In this document: positions 21,784 to 32,678 of the stretch, one piece after another
How positions within the stretch are numbered: the stretch's first letter is position 1
Layout of the letters: each line of letters begins with the position of its first letter
NCBI RefSeq assembly: GCF_040369795.1
Contig: NZ_AP028955.1
Location: 558,001-622,000, forward strand
DNA length: 64,000 nt
Direction: 5' to 3'
Source: Spiroplasma_E ixodetis_B
GTDB taxonomy: Bacteria > Bacillota_I > Bacilli_A > Mycoplasmatales > VBWQ01
Notes under the pieces: generated by a model
Database searches by the model: none
Told to the model about the DNA's origin: nothing
Seen by the model: only the letters and a program-made list of their open reading frames with translations
Made by a program: the position numbers and the translations under genes

Positions 21784-21817
21784 TTTAAAAAGTTATTTTA
21801 AATAATAACTTTTTAAA
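21784..21817. terminator. Bidirectional terminator hairpin
   Basis: A perfect 14-bp inverted repeat (21784-21797 and 21804-21817) around a 6-base loop, with T-rich flanks. It separates the coiled-coil pseudogene (minus strand, ending at 21845) from the promoter of the esterase unit. Confidence 0.55.
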
Positions 21818-22509
21818 TCCATTCTTAACTAAAATCTTTTTTTCTTATAAAGAATTTATTGATCTCAAAGAAGAACTTAATTTTTCTTCTGCTTTATCTT
21901 CATTTGGCAAACTAAAACAAGATTGATTTTTTTCAATATCTGTTTCAAAACCAAGATCACTATATTGACTATTAACTCTTGAAATTAATTCTTTTTTACT
22001 AGAAAAAGGATTAATTTCATCAAATTGCTTTGATATTTCATTTTCTGAAATAAAATTTAATTTATCAAAAATTTCTTAATTTTTTTTCATTTGTAATTTT
22101 ATTAATCAAACTGACTTGTAAATTAATAATATTTTCAAAAATATTTAATTTTAAAACTTTAAGTAGTTTAATATTTTTTTCATTTTCATTTATTTCTTCT
22201 CTTAAATTTCTTGTTTTCAATTTTATTTCTTTAATTTATTTATTAACTTTTTTGTTTCTAACATATTTAAAAATACCAAAACTAATAGTATTTACAAAAT
22301 TTATTTGTCAATTTTTTTCTGCTTTTTTTGCTCTTAAATCTTGAATATCACGTTCAAGTAAATCAATTTTATCTAATATTTCTTTATTTTTTTCTTCAAA
22401 ATCAAATATTTTTTGTTCTAAATCCTTAATTTTAGTTATTGACAAACTAATACTATCAAATAATTCTGTATCACCATCTTCTTCAAAAGGATTGGAATGG
22501 CAACCTTTT

Positions 22510-23317
22510 TTAGGACTGTTTTTTGGTAGACATTTGTGTTTGGTGTTTTATGGGGGTTAAGTAGTTTAGAGTGCTGTGGATTATTATGTTGTTATATCAA
22601 TTGATATAATCAAATAATTATAATTTTAATTGGATTAATGATGTAAAATTTTTATAATTAATAAATTCTGTTTTGAAAGTTTTGAAAGTTGCTTCAGCAA
22701 CAGTGTTATCATAAGGACAACCTTTTTTTGCTTAAAGAGCGGGTAATATTGAAGGCTAATAAAAGTTTATCAATAGTTTTATTATTAAATTGATTACCGC
22801 GATCGCTATGAAATATTTGAATATTTTTTAAACAAAGATTTGAGCACATAAATGCTTGATATACTAATGATGCATCTTTTTTAGTACCTACACTATGCCC
22901 AATAATTTCGCGATTGTACAGGTCGATTAATAAGCAAATATAGTTTTATTTACCATTAACTTGAACATAAGTTAAATCACTAACAATAACTTCATTTTTA
23001 AGCCTATTATTAAAGTCTCTATTAACAAGATTAGTAATTTGACTATAATTGACTTTATTATGATAATTTTTGTATGATAATTTAGTGTATTTTGATATTA
23101 AATTATGTTTATTCATAATTTTTTTAATTTTTCGTCTTGATAAATTAATTTTCTTTTCTTTTAGAACAACTTTTAATCTTCTTGTTCCATAAGCTTCTTT
23201 ATTTTCTTTAAAAGCACTAATAACAGCTTCATCATACATATTATTTTGAATTTTATCTTCTTTTTTCTTGAAATTAAAATAATATGTTGATTTAGAGATT
23301 TTTAAAAAAAGACACAT
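22510..23317 (-). pseudogene. IS3-family OrfB, frameshifted
   Basis: MCLFLKISKSTYYF... is intact through the DRGNQFNNK region (the usual NEF is NQF here) and then loses frame at a 7-A tract near 22727. The last ~60 residues (CPYDNAVAEATFKTFKTE-type catalytic Glu region) are out of frame. Confidence 0.75.
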
Positions 23318-23358
23318 TGTGCGAATTTTATATTTAACTTTATTTTTAGTAATAATTT

Positions 23359-23637
23359 CTATTTTCTGCCTATTATTAGTTCTACTTGCTTTAAAATATC
23401 ATTTTCCATTCTTAATTGTTTTAATTCTTTTCTTAATTTAATTAATTAATTTTCTTTAACAGAATGGTTATCTTTGGTTTTAAAAATGCCTTAATTAGTA
23501 AATTGCTTAATTCAATTATAAGTAGCTGCTCTTGTAACATTGTACTCTTTAACAAGACAAGACACTGACTTACCACTTTGATATAAAGCTACTATTTGTT
23601 TTTTAAATTCATCTGAATATGAGTTAATATTGGCCAT
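23359..23637 (-). pseudogene. IS3-family OrfA, nonsense mutation
   Basis: MANINSYSDEFKKQIVALYQSGKSVSCLVKEYNVTRAATYNWIKQFTN is followed by TAA near 23495. Unlike the copies at 4375 and 8938, codon 10 is still Glu. OrfB would follow by a -1 shift at the cagaaaatag end of orfA. Confidence 0.75.
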
Positions 23638-24120
23638 AATTATAATTCATTTCTTTTAACTAATTTGTTCACTTGTCTACGTAATTAGTGTCCAATAAAT
23701 TGTAACCCATCCAGATTTTTCTTAGATGGATATATAGAATGTTCTAATTCTTCAAAGTTTTTATTTTTTAAAATAGAATCTAATTGTTCAAATATTTCTT
23801 TATATTTCTTAACTTCATTTTCATATAACTTACCTTGTAAATCAATAATTTCTTTTAAAATATTTAATTTTGAATTTTTAAATGGTTGTGCATTTTTTTC
23901 ATTTTCATCAATTTCTTCTATTAAAGTTTTTATATTTAATTCTGTTTCTTTAATTTGTTTATTAATATTTGAAAATAGTTGTATTTTTTTTGATTTTTTT
24001 AGTTTTTTTAAACGTTTAATTTTATTTTCTAAAGATTAAATTTGCTCAACTATTTCTTCACTTTTTTTCTCAATAAAAAATATGTATTTATCCAATTCTT
24101 CTTTTGCTTTTTTTAATATA

Positions 24121-24916
24121 TTAATTTTTTCGATTAACATTTTTTTCTCCTTTTAAAATATTATCCAATTTATCTAAACCAGCAGATTTAATATCATTAT
24201 AAGTCATATCAATATTACTTGCTTCTTTGAGTTGTTTCTTAGGTGACAATTCACTTTTAAGTTCATGCACATAATGCAATGCCCTAGAATTATACCTTTT
24301 CAATCAATATCTAGGAAAAAATAAAGTTATAGTCATTGCTTCACCACTATAACTTGGAGACATTATACCTTTCTTAAACTTTCTTGGTTTTACGTCGTGA
24401 AAATAATACTTTATTATAATCATCAATATTAGTATACAAATTAATATTAAATACAACAAAAAATAATAAAACACGCATTTTTTTAACTTGAACAACATAT
24501 TCCACTTTTTCACATGCTTGTACTGGTATTCTATTATGGTGTTGTTCAATCAAATACATTGTACCATTAAACATATGACCTATTAATTTACAAAATTGTC
24601 CTAAACTTTCTTGTTGATTTTTAAATTGCATTCCTAAATCATTAGAATTTATTTTTAATGCTAATTCATCTAAAATTATTAAATCTTCTTCCTCAAAAGC
24701 ATAATTACTTGCTAACTGATTAAAAGTAAAAACATCATTATAATTTACTAAATAAGAATAACCATTTTTTAATTTAATAGGAAAAGGACTAACTACTCTT
24801 TTCTTATGAGTTTGCGCTAGACAACAAGCAAGAGCAGATTTGCCAGTACGTGGTGGTGCTGAAATAATATAACTACCAACTTGTTTTAAAATTTTAACAT
24901 TACGAATAGTTATATA
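24121..24916 (-). pseudogene. Plectrovirus-like Zot-type ATPase relic
   Basis: The frame entering at the IS630 edge reads QVGSYIISAPPRTGKSALA (Walker A PPRTGKS) and later LIILDELAL (Walker B), typical of Zot-like assembly ATPases of filamentous phages. Near 24374-24430 the frame shifts into one that is open to 24121 (YYFHDVKPRKFKKG, then a Lys-rich tail). That frame includes a strongly hydrophobic stretch, expected for the membrane anchor of such proteins. The N-terminus was removed by IS630. Assignment to Spiroplasma plectroviruses is from memory of the family, not a search. Confidence 0.55.
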
Positions 24917-25088
24917 TAGCTAACTAAAGTAATGTTTACTCATATCTTGAAAAACAAAATCAATCGCTTTTTTAATATTTTGTCAATAATTTGGTAATAT
25001 TTTTCTTATATTATGTTTTATAGCAAATCAAAAATGTTCAATTGGATTTAAATTAGGAGAATATGGCGGAAGAAATAATAGTTTGCAT
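24917..25088 (-). mobile_element. IS630-family fragment (3' end)
   Basis: Right terminus tagctaactaaag at 24917 in a TA-rich site; it runs into the catalytic-Glu end of the transposase and stops at gtttgcat, where an IS256 left end begins. Confidence 0.8.
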
Positions 25089-25539
25089 GGTAATGTTTAG
25101 TAATCTGTGTAACTTACAAAAATAACTATGTTTAATTAATTCTAGTAAATAAAATTAAATAACTAGAAAGAGTGAGTTACGTATGTCTAAAAAACAAAAT
25201 CTTAATAATAATGATCCAATATCAAAAGTAGTAGATTTATTACTAGAAAATACTGAAGATTTAACAACAGTTTTTAAAGAGGGAGGTTTATATAAAGAAT
25301 TAACAAAAAGATTAGTTGAAAAAATGTTGAATTCTGAAATGCAAAATTATTTAGGATATGAAAAAAATCAACATAATAATAGTGATAATGCTCGTAATGG
25401 TATAAGCTCAAAAAAATTAATAACCCAACAAGGTAAAATTGATTAATGTACCGCGAGATCGTAATAGTAATTTTGAGCCAGTAATAGTTGCAAAAAGACA
25501 AAGAAGATTTGATGGTTTTGATCAACAAGTTCTTTCATT
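25089..25539 (+). mobile_element. IS256 5' fragment, cut by IS5 end
   Basis: Left terminus ggtaatgtttag at 25089 through FDGFDQQVLSL of the transposase, where an IS5 end enters (tttcatt|agacat). The 3' two thirds of the element are missing. Confidence 0.8.
25183..25539 (+). pseudogene. IS256 transposase N-terminal fragment
   Basis: MSKKQNLNNNDPISKVV... to QQGKID then TAA: a 1-nt deletion in the aattgagattaatg context (here aattgattaatg) breaks the frame at residue 87. The following bases still encode the family sequence in another frame. Confidence 0.7.
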
Positions 25540-25726
25540 AGACATATTCCGTAAATAAATTTAATCAATTGTCAATAATAATATTTATAAATTTTTTAGC
25601 GTTAATAATTATAGAATTTAATATTTTTAAAAAAATACTTTAAAAATAAATTTATATTTCAAACACAAAAATTGTTAATATTATTTTTATATTAACTTGA
25701 TAAAAATTTAAATTTTTAAAAAAATA
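25540..25726 (-). mobile_element. IS5 right-end fragment
   Basis: agacatattccg through aaatttttaaaaaaata, i.e. 187 bp of the non-coding right end, then an abrupt switch to an IS256 left end at 25727. Confidence 0.8.
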
Positions 25727-26005
25727 GGTAATGTTTAGTGATCTGTGTAACTTACAAAAATAACTATGTTTAATTAATTCTAGTAAATAAAATTAAATAA
25801 ATAGAAAGAGTGATTTACTTATGTCTAAAAAACAAAATATTAATAATAATGTTCCAATATCAAAAGCAGTAGATTTATTACTAGAAAATATTGAAGATTT
25901 AACAACAGTTTTTAAAGAGGGAGGTTTATATAAAGAATTAACAAAAAGATTAGTTGAAAAAATGTTGAATTCTGAAATGCAAAATTATTTAGGATATGAA
26001 AAAAA
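25727..26005 (+). mobile_element. IS256 5' fragment joined head-on to another IS256
   Basis: Left terminus and the first ~60 transposase codons (MSKKQNINNNVPISKA...LGYEKK, from 25821). It then fuses at gaaaaaaagaggc to the inverted right end of the next IS256 copy, where the frame runs on a few codons. Confidence 0.75.
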
Positions 26006-27377
26006 GAGGCTTTTTAAAAATCTGTGTATCTTTTTACAAAGTTACTAGTTTAGATTAATTCTATCTTCAAATTTTATCATAAAATGAGCAATTGCTGTAT
26101 TTCAATTTTGAATGGGCAGTGTTCATTTTTTTGTTATATTTTCAATTGCTAAGTAAAATATTTTAAAAACTGCCATATCATTTGGAAAAACTTTTTTATT
26201 TCTAATAACTTTTCGTAATTGACTATTAACATATTCAATAGCATTTGTTGTATAAATCACTCTTTTGATTTCTGCAGGATAACTAATAAAAACCATTAAA
26301 TTATCTCAATTTTTATATCATGATTTAGCAATTTGAGGATATTGTTTATTCCATTTACTTTCAAAAGATTCTAAAGCTTGCATTGCTTGTTCTTCGCTAC
26401 ATGCACTATAAATTGGTTTTAAATCTGTAACTAGTGATTTTCTATGTTTGTATGAAACATATTTTAAACTATTTCTAATTTGATGAACTATGCATAATTG
26501 ATGTTCGGTTTTAGGATAAAATGATTGTATTGCTTCTGACATTCCTGTTAAATTGTCACTACAAGCAATAAGAATATCATTTAAGCCTCGATTTTTCATT
26601 TCTGTGAAATTAGATAATCAAAACTCAGAACCTTCATTTTCACTAATTCATAAACCTAAAACATCTTTTTTACCTTCTAAATCAACTCCTAGTGCTATAT
26701 AAACTGATTTGTTAATAATGTGTTTATCTTGTCGTGCTTTAACTACTATACAATCAAAATAAACAATCGGATAAAGACTTTCTAATGGCCGATTTTGTCA
26801 TGCTTTAACATCATCAATAAAATCATCAGTAATTTGACTAATAACACTTTCACTAATATCAGCACCATGATATAACTCTTGTAACTGCATTCTAATATCT
26901 GATAAAGTCATGCCTTTGGCATATAATGAAAGAAATTGTTGATCAAAACCATCAAATCTTCTTTGTCTTTTTGCAACTATTACTGGCTCAAAATTACTAT
27001 TACGATCTCGTGGTACATTAATCTCAATTTTACCTTTTTGGGTTATTAATTTTTTTTAATTTATACCATTACGAGCATTTTCACTAGTATTATGTTGATT
27101 TTTTTCATATCCTAAATAATTTTGCATTTCAGAATTCAACATTTTTTCAACTAATCTTTTTGTTAATTCTTTATATAAACCTCCCTCTTTAAAAACTGTT
27201 GTTAAATCTTCAGTATTTTCTAGTAATAAATCTACTGCTTTTGATATTGGATCATTATTATTAATATTTTGTTTTTTAGACATACGTAACTCACTCTTTC
27301 TATTTATTTAATTTTATTTACTAGAATTAATTAAACATAGTTATTTTTGTAAGTTACACAGATTACTAAACATTACC
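26006..27377 (-). mobile_element. IS256-family element, full length
   Basis: 1,372 bp from GAGGCTTTTT (26006) to cattacc (27377), the same length as the intact copy at 42104. It is flanked by an IS256 fragment on one side and an IS630 remnant on the other. Confidence 0.85.
26045..27283 (-). pseudogene. IS256-family transposase, one nonsense codon
   Basis: 413 codons from ATG 27283 to TAG. Codon 75 is TAA where other copies have Ser (NGISSKK becomes NGIN-stop). Downstream the frame is otherwise open through WQNRPLES, ACSDNLTG and NAIEYVNSQLRK. It is the least damaged inactive IS256 copy. Confidence 0.8.
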
Positions 27378-27939
27378 TTAATTTTTTACCTTTATTTAGT
27401 GAACCGATTATACTCATTCTTTTTATTTTATATGCGGGTTTATTATCAAATAATCTTTTACCTTTTTCAGATCAACCATATTTATAAAATTCATTATCAG
27501 CAATTCCAGATTCATCAATATATACTAAATCTTCATTCATTATTTTAGCTATTTATTTTAAAAAATCTTCTTGTTTATTTTTATCTCTTTGTTCATATAG
27601 AAAAGTTTTTTTATATTTATAATTTAGTTTTTTGAAATAGTTATAAACTGTTTCTTTAGTCATATCACCAAATTTTTCAATCACTTTTTGAACTGTAACA
27701 TCTTTATTTTGCGCTAAATAATTTTTTAATTCATCTAAATACTTTATTTTGTGGCTATGTCCTTTTTGATAATTCAAAATTGGTTTTATATGCCCAGTTT
27801 CTTTTTTTCTTTTTCTTCATAAGAATAAAGTCTTTCTAGTAATATTGAACACTTTACAAATTTCTTTAATTTTCATGTTTTTACTTTCATAGGCTTCTAT
27901 TACTTTTCTTCGTAAGTCTTCACTGTATGGTTTTGGTAT
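27378..27939 (-). pseudogene. IS630 transposase N-terminal part, start codon lost
   Basis: The start ATG is ATA here (ggtataattt instead of ggcataattt); ATA is a permitted but rare initiator in code 4. The frame gives PKPYSEDLRRKVIEAYESKN...YKKTFLYEQRDKNKQEDFLK, then TAA near 27553, then the DDE start VYIDESGI before truncation. Confidence 0.7.
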
Positions 27940-28045
27940 AATTTAATCTTCCTAATCTATTTTAAATATTGCTGAATTGTACTTTTAAATTCAAAAACTG
28001 TTTAAATTACATATTATTATTTTACATTATTTATAAGTAAACATT

Positions 28046-29194
28046 AGACATATTCCGTAAATAAATTTTTTAAAAGTCAATTAATAATTTAAAATTTATT
28101 TTATAATTTCTTTATTAATAAATTAATAAGGTGTTGATAAAAATGAATTTTGAAAATTTAAAAAAATTAAAAAATGAACAATTTTATAGATATTTTGGTA
28201 TAAAACGTTTTCATTTTGATGAAATGTTAACAAAATTAATTGAAATAGAAAATTTAAAAAAAACTAAAGGTAGAAAATATAAACTTTCAGTTGAAGAAAG
28301 ATTGATGATTACTTTAGTATACTGAAAAGAATATTATACTTTTTTCCAAATGAGTATTAAATATAAAATGAGTGCATCAAGTTGTTTTCGAAATATTACT
28401 TGAGTAGAAAATAAACTTAGTGATGACAAAGATTATCAGTTTTTAAAAACAAAATATAAATCAAAAATTGAGAAAAAACAAGAAGATTTAAATGAATTTC
28501 AATTTTATTTAATTGATTCAACTGAAATTGAAATTGAAAGACCAACTAAAAAAACTACAGTTAGAATATTTTTCTGGTAAAAGTTGAATGTTTTCTATAA
28601 AATTTCAAATTATATATGACTTTTTTAATAAAAAAATTGTTGATATTTTTGCTGATAATGGAAAAGTACATGATTTTCAAATATTAAAAAATTCAAATCT
28701 TGAATTTTCAGAAAAAACAATAATTATTGGTGATTTGGGATATCAAGGAATACAAAATATTTATAAAAATACTATATTACCAATTAAAAAAACTAAAAAT
28801 AAAAAATTAACTAAACAAGAAAAAATCTACAATAAAATTATTTCAAAAATTAGAATTAAATTTGAACATGTTTTTGCTTGATTAAAAAGATTCAAAATTT
28901 TAATAAATAAATGTAGAAAAAGTATATTTAGACTTATGTACTTAAGATTTAACTTACTTTGTGAAATTTTTAATAAAACAAAACCATTAAAATAAAAAAT
29001 ATTTTTAATATTTTTTAAAAATTTAAATTTTTATCAAGTTAATATAAAAATAATATTAACAATTTTTGTGTTTGAAATATAAATTTATTTTTAAAGTATT
29101 TTTTTAAAAATATTAACTTCTATAATTATTAACACTAAAAAATTTATAAATATTATTATTGACAATTGATTAAATTTATTTACGGAATATGTCT
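28046..29194 (+). mobile_element. IS5-family element
   Basis: 1,149 bp, perfect ends, ATT duplication inside the IS630 terminus. Confidence 0.9.
28143..28995 (+). pseudogene. IS5-family transposase, A7 variant
   Basis: ORF1 from ATG 28143 (AAGGTG upstream) is open through the catalytic Asp. The junction tract has 7 A, so the zero frame runs TTVRIFFW to TAA, and a -1 slip no longer reaches ORF2. ORF2 (28588-28995) is open, with KFEHVFAW in place of KVEHVFAW. Confidence 0.7.
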
Positions 29195-29211
29195 ATTACT
29201 TTAGTTAGCTA

Positions 29212-29494
29212 TATTTTAGCAAATAATACTTTTAAATTTAACCAACCATTTAATTATCCACAATCAATTCATCCAGCACCAATAATAGAGAGAGCGCATC
29301 ATATATTTATTGATTTAAGTAATCAAAGTAAATATGGAATTAATAATAATATTTCTGAACCATTATCAAGTAAAGATATACATTACTATAGAATGAAACC
29401 AAATTGAAGAGAAAATCAAGAAATCGGTAAATTTTTAAACTATATACATATTAATGTTAAAGATTATGGATATGAAAATATTGATAAATTTAAA
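29212..29494 (+). pseudogene. Phage-like gene fragment, copy 1
   Basis: Open frame ILANNTFKFNQPFNYPQSIH...DYGYENIDKFK, about 94 codons with a TGA tryptophan (KPNWRENQ). It has neither start nor stop of its own: IS630 truncates the front and IS5 the back. The frame continues at 32094 after the last IS5 (KDDYESITFNFNF), since the AAA duplication restores DKFKDDYES. Probably part of a viral structural gene; unproven. Confidence 0.55.
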
Positions 29495-30644
29495 AGACAT
29501 ATTCCGTAAATAAATTTTTTAAAAGTCAATTAATAATTTAAAATTTATTTTATAATTTCTTTATTAATAAATTAATAAAGTGTTGATAAAAATGAATTTT
29601 GAAAATTTAAAAAAATTAAAAAATGAACAATTTTATAGATATTTTGGTATAAAACGTTTTCATTTTGATGAAATGTTAACAAAATTAATTGAAATAGAAA
29701 ATTTAAAAAAAACTAAAGGTAGAAAATATAAACTTTCAGTTGAAGAAAGATTGATGATGACTTTAGTATACTGAAAATAATATTATACTTTTTTCCAAAT
29801 GAGTATTAAATATAAAATGAGTGCATCTAGTTGTTTTCGAAATATTACTTGAGTAGAAAATAAACTTAGTGATGACAAAGATTATCAGTTTTTAAAAAAA
29901 ATATAAATCAAAAATTGAGAAAAAACAAGAAGATTTAAATGAATTTCAATTTTATTTAATTGATTCAACTGAAATTGAAATTGAAAGACCAACTAAAAAA
30001 AACTACAGTTAGAATATTTTTCTGGTAAAAGTTGAATTTTTTCTATAAAATTTCAAATTATATATGACTTTTTTAATAAAAAAATTGTTGATATTTTTGC
30101 TGATAATGGAAAAGTACATGATTTTCAAATATTAAAAAATTCAAATCTTGAATTTTCAGAAAAAACAATAATTATTGGTGATTTGGGATATCAAGGAATA
30201 CAAAATATTTATAAAAATACTATATTACCAATTAAAAAAACTAAAAATAAAAAATTAACTAAACAAGAAAAAAACTACAATAAAATTATTTCAAAAATTA
30301 GAATTAAAGTTGAACATGTTTTTGCTTGATTAAAAAGATTCAAAATTTTAATAAATAAATGTAGAAAAAGTATATTTAGACTTATGTACTTAAGATTTAA
30401 CTTACTTTGTGAAATTTTTAATAAAACAAAACCATTAAAATAAAAAAATATTTTTAATATTTTTTTAAAAATTTAAATTTTTATCAAGTTAATATAAAAA
30501 TAATATTAACAATTTTGGTGTTTGAAATATAAATTTATTTTTAAAGTATTTTTTTAAAAATATTAACTTCTATAATTATTAACACTAAAAAATTTATAAA
30601 TATTATTATTGACAATTGATTAAATTTATTTACGGAATATGTCT
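29495..30644 (+). mobile_element. IS5-family element in phage fragment
   Basis: 1,150 bp. The left flank ends TTTAAA (phage); the right flank is attactttag (IS630 end). The mismatch between flanks shows it is the recombined middle copy of the tandem array. Confidence 0.85.
29592..30443 (+). pseudogene. IS5-family transposase, several defects
   Basis: The ribosome site is AAAGTG instead of AAGGTG. Codon 62 (GAA) is TAA (ctgaaaataatatt), and an ACA is reduced in tttttaaaaaaaatat near 29890, shifting frame. Confidence 0.75.
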
Positions 30645-30661
30645 ATTACTTTAGTTAGCTA

Positions 30662-30944
30662 TATTTTAGCAAATAATACTTTTAAATTTAACCAACCATT
30701 TAATTATCCACAATCAATTCATCCAGCACCAATAATAGAGAGAGCGCATCATATATTTATTGATTTAAGTAATCAAAGTAAATATGGAATTAATAATAAT
30801 ATTTCTGAACCATTATCAAGTAAAGATATACATTACTATAGAATGAAACCAAATTGAAGAGAAAATCAAGAAATCGGTAAATTTTTAAACTATATACATA
30901 TTAATGTTAAAGATTATGGATATGAAAATATTGATAAATTTAAA
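30662..30944 (+). pseudogene. Phage-like gene fragment, copy 2
   Basis: Second copy of the 283-bp piece at 29212-29494, with no difference that I can find. It is created by the tandem duplication and again interrupted by IS5 after DKFK. Confidence 0.55.
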
Positions 30945-32093
30945 AGACATATTCCGTAAATAAATTTTTTAAAAGTCAATTAATAATTTAAAATTTATTT
31001 TATAATTTCTTTATTAATAAATTAATAAGGTGTTGATAAAAATGAATTTTGAAAATTTAAAAAAATTAAAAAATGAACAATTTTATAGATATTTTGGTAT
31101 AAAACGTTTTCATTTTGATGAAATGTTAACAAAATTAATTGAAATAGAAAATTTAAAAAAAATAAAGGTAGAAAATATAAACTTTCAGTTGAAGAAAGAT
31201 TGATGATGACTTTAGTATACTGAAAAGAATATTATACTTTTTTCCAAATGAGTATTAAATATAAAATGAGTGCATCAAGTTGTTTTCGAAATATTACTTG
31301 AGTAGAAAATAAACTTAGTGATGACAAAGATTATCAGTTTTTAAAAACAAAATATAAATCAAAAATTGAGAAAAAACAAGAAGATTTAAATGAATTTCAA
31401 TTTTATTTAATTGATTCAACTGAAATTGAAATTGAAAGACCAACTACAAAAAACTACAGTTAGAATATTTTTCTGGTAAAAGTTGAATTTTTCTATAAAA
31501 TTTCAAATTATATATGACTTTTTAATAAAAAAATTGTTGATATTTTTGCTGATAATGGAAAAGTACATGATTTTCAAATATTAAAAAATTCAAATCTTGA
31601 ATTTTCAGAAAAAACAATAATTATTGGTGATTTGGGATATCAAGGAATACAAAATATTTATAAAAATACTATATTACCAATTAAAAAAACTAAAAATAAA
31701 AAATTAACTAAACAAGAAAAAAACTACAATAAAATTATTTCAAAAATTAGAATTAAAGTTGAACATGTTTTTGCTTGATTAAAAAGATTCAAAATTTTAA
31801 TAAATAAATGTAGAAAAAGTATATTTAGACTTATTTACTTAAGATTTAACTTACTTTGTGAAATTTTTAATAAAACAAAACCATTAAAATAAAAAAATAT
31901 TTTTAATATTTTTTTAAAAATTTAAATTTTTATCAAGTTAATATAAAAATAATATTAACAATTTTTGTGTTTGAAATATAAATTTATTTTTAAAGTATTT
32001 TTTTAAAAATATTAACTTCTATAATTATTAACACTAAAAAATTTATAAATATTATTATTGACAATTGATTAAATTTATTTACGGAATATGTCT
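30945..32093 (+). mobile_element. IS5-family element in phage fragment
   Basis: 1,149 bp with an AAA duplication (tttaaa / aaagatg), i.e. the genuine insertion site within the phage gene. Confidence 0.9.
31042..31892 (+). pseudogene. IS5-family transposase, frameshifted
   Basis: A C is missing in the KKTKGRK codons (aaaaataaaggtag near 31160), shifting ORF1; the copies at 34961 and 60911 share this deletion. The junction tract is disrupted (actacaaaaaactac), and further single-base losses lie near 31487 and 31519. Confidence 0.75.
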
Positions 32094-32286
32094 AAAGATG
32101 ATTATGAAAGTATCACATTTAATTTTAATTTTAATATGAATGCAATATATTCAAATAAATATTTAGGATTAAATTATACTAATTCTAAAAACTGATTTAC
32201 ACCTATTATTATTAAATTAAATGATATTGGTAATATTGATGATAGTGAAGGTTTAAATGCAAGTTTTCAAGATTATAACTCCATTA
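32094..32286 (+). pseudogene. Phage-like gene fragment (continuation)
   Basis: KDDYESITFNFNFNMNAIYSN...SKNWFTPIIIKLNDIG...FQDYN continues the frame of 29212-29494. After about 32286 the plus frame loses sense and an oppositely oriented coding sequence begins, so the virus relic is itself rearranged. Confidence 0.5.
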
Positions 32287-32661
32287 CTTGTAGGATTTCA
32301 TTGAAAATCTTTATCTTCATTTGTAAATGGTGAAGCAATATCTAAAAATTCAGTATCTTCTGCTAAAATATAAACTTTGGATGGGTTACACTTTATTATT
32401 TTTCTTTTGTGATAAATCAACTGTACTTATTTGTTCTTTTATAGTTAATTTCTGACCAGTAGTAGGGTCTCATCGATAAACACTTACTCTATAGTCATAG
32501 CAGTTGTTGAAACATTAGCACCTAATAATTTACCAATAGTAAAATCATTATCATTTGTAAAAGCATTTAAGGGAATTAAACCACCATTACCAATAATACT
32601 TTCTAAATTACTTGTAAAAAATGCTGACATAAAACCATTAAAATATAACATTTTTTTATAT
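32287..32661 (-). pseudogene. Plectrovirus-like structural gene fragment
   Basis: On the minus strand: FNGFMSAFFTSNLESIIGNG...GANVSTTAMTI, a 1-nt deletion near 32487, then YRVSVYRWDPTTGQKLTIKE to 32398. A 20-bp IS3 end is embedded at 32378-32397, followed by VYILAEDTEFLDIASPF...NPTSNG. Trp is TGA. No enzyme motif. I take it for a piece of the large plectrovirus structural/adsorption protein, as with 36224-37284, but this is tentative. Confidence 0.45.
32378..32397 (+). repeat. Solo IS3 left terminus (20 bp)
   Basis: tggatgggttacactttatt equals the IS3 left terminal repeat exactly, with no adjoining IS3 sequence. A full IS3 begins 265 bp away in reverse (32662). Confidence 0.7.
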
Positions 32662-32678
32662 TGGAATGGCAACCTTTT

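Larger units (their letters stand above)
22493..23713 (-). mobile_element. IS3-family element, complete ends
   Basis: 1,221 bp from TGGAATGGC to CATCCA, flanked by a GAT duplication in the coiled-coil gene. It is the cleanest IS3 insertion in the window structurally, although both reading frames are damaged. Confidence 0.9.
21845..24140 (-). pseudogene. Coiled-coil protein with internal duplication, split by IS3
   Basis: Begins MLIEKINILKKAKEEL at 24140 after an AAAAGGAG ribosome site and ends SLRSINSL at 21845; IS3 occupies 22493-23713 (GAT duplication). Without it the frame is about 357 codons of Lys/Glu-rich heptads. Two copies of a module are visible: NKQIKETELNIK...LNILKEIIDLQ in the first half and NK(stop)IKEIKLKT...LNIFENIINLQ in the second, each followed by EIFxxL. 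In-frame stops occur near 24038, 22240 and 22078. It sits next to a phage-type ATPase relic; function unknown. Confidence 0.6.
27378..29211 (-). mobile_element. IS630-family element, 5' half, with IS5 inside
   Basis: Left terminus at 29211 (ttagttagcta). IS5 is inserted at 28046-29194 with an ATT duplication (aaacatt / attactt), then the 5' half of the transposase runs to 27378. The 3' half was lost at the IS256 border. Confidence 0.85.
29195..32093 (+). repeat. Tandem duplication, 2 units of ~1,450 bp
   Basis: 29195-30644 and 30645-32093 have the same content: 17 bp of IS630 end, a ~283-bp phage-like fragment, then a full IS5. The phage pieces are identical as far as I can read. With IS5 at 28046 on the left, the array is IS5-cargo-IS5-cargo-IS5. 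Confidence 0.85.

Noticed and set aside
24304..24549. Separate membrane protein gene MNNTIIEYQYKH...
   Set aside because: Its C-terminal half continues the Zot-like protein after a frameshift and its N-terminal half overlaps the Walker-frame coding sequence; more likely one broken gene than two.
29189..29407. ORF starting MSITLVSYILANN
   Set aside because: Its ATG is inside the IS5 right terminus (atatgtct) and it reads out through the IS630 end into a phage fragment; it is an insertion artefact, not a gene start.
29495..32093. IS5 copies flanking the phage piece as a functional composite transposon
   Set aside because: The copies are in direct tandem with identical cargo, best explained by recombination after a single insertion, and all three transposases are defective.
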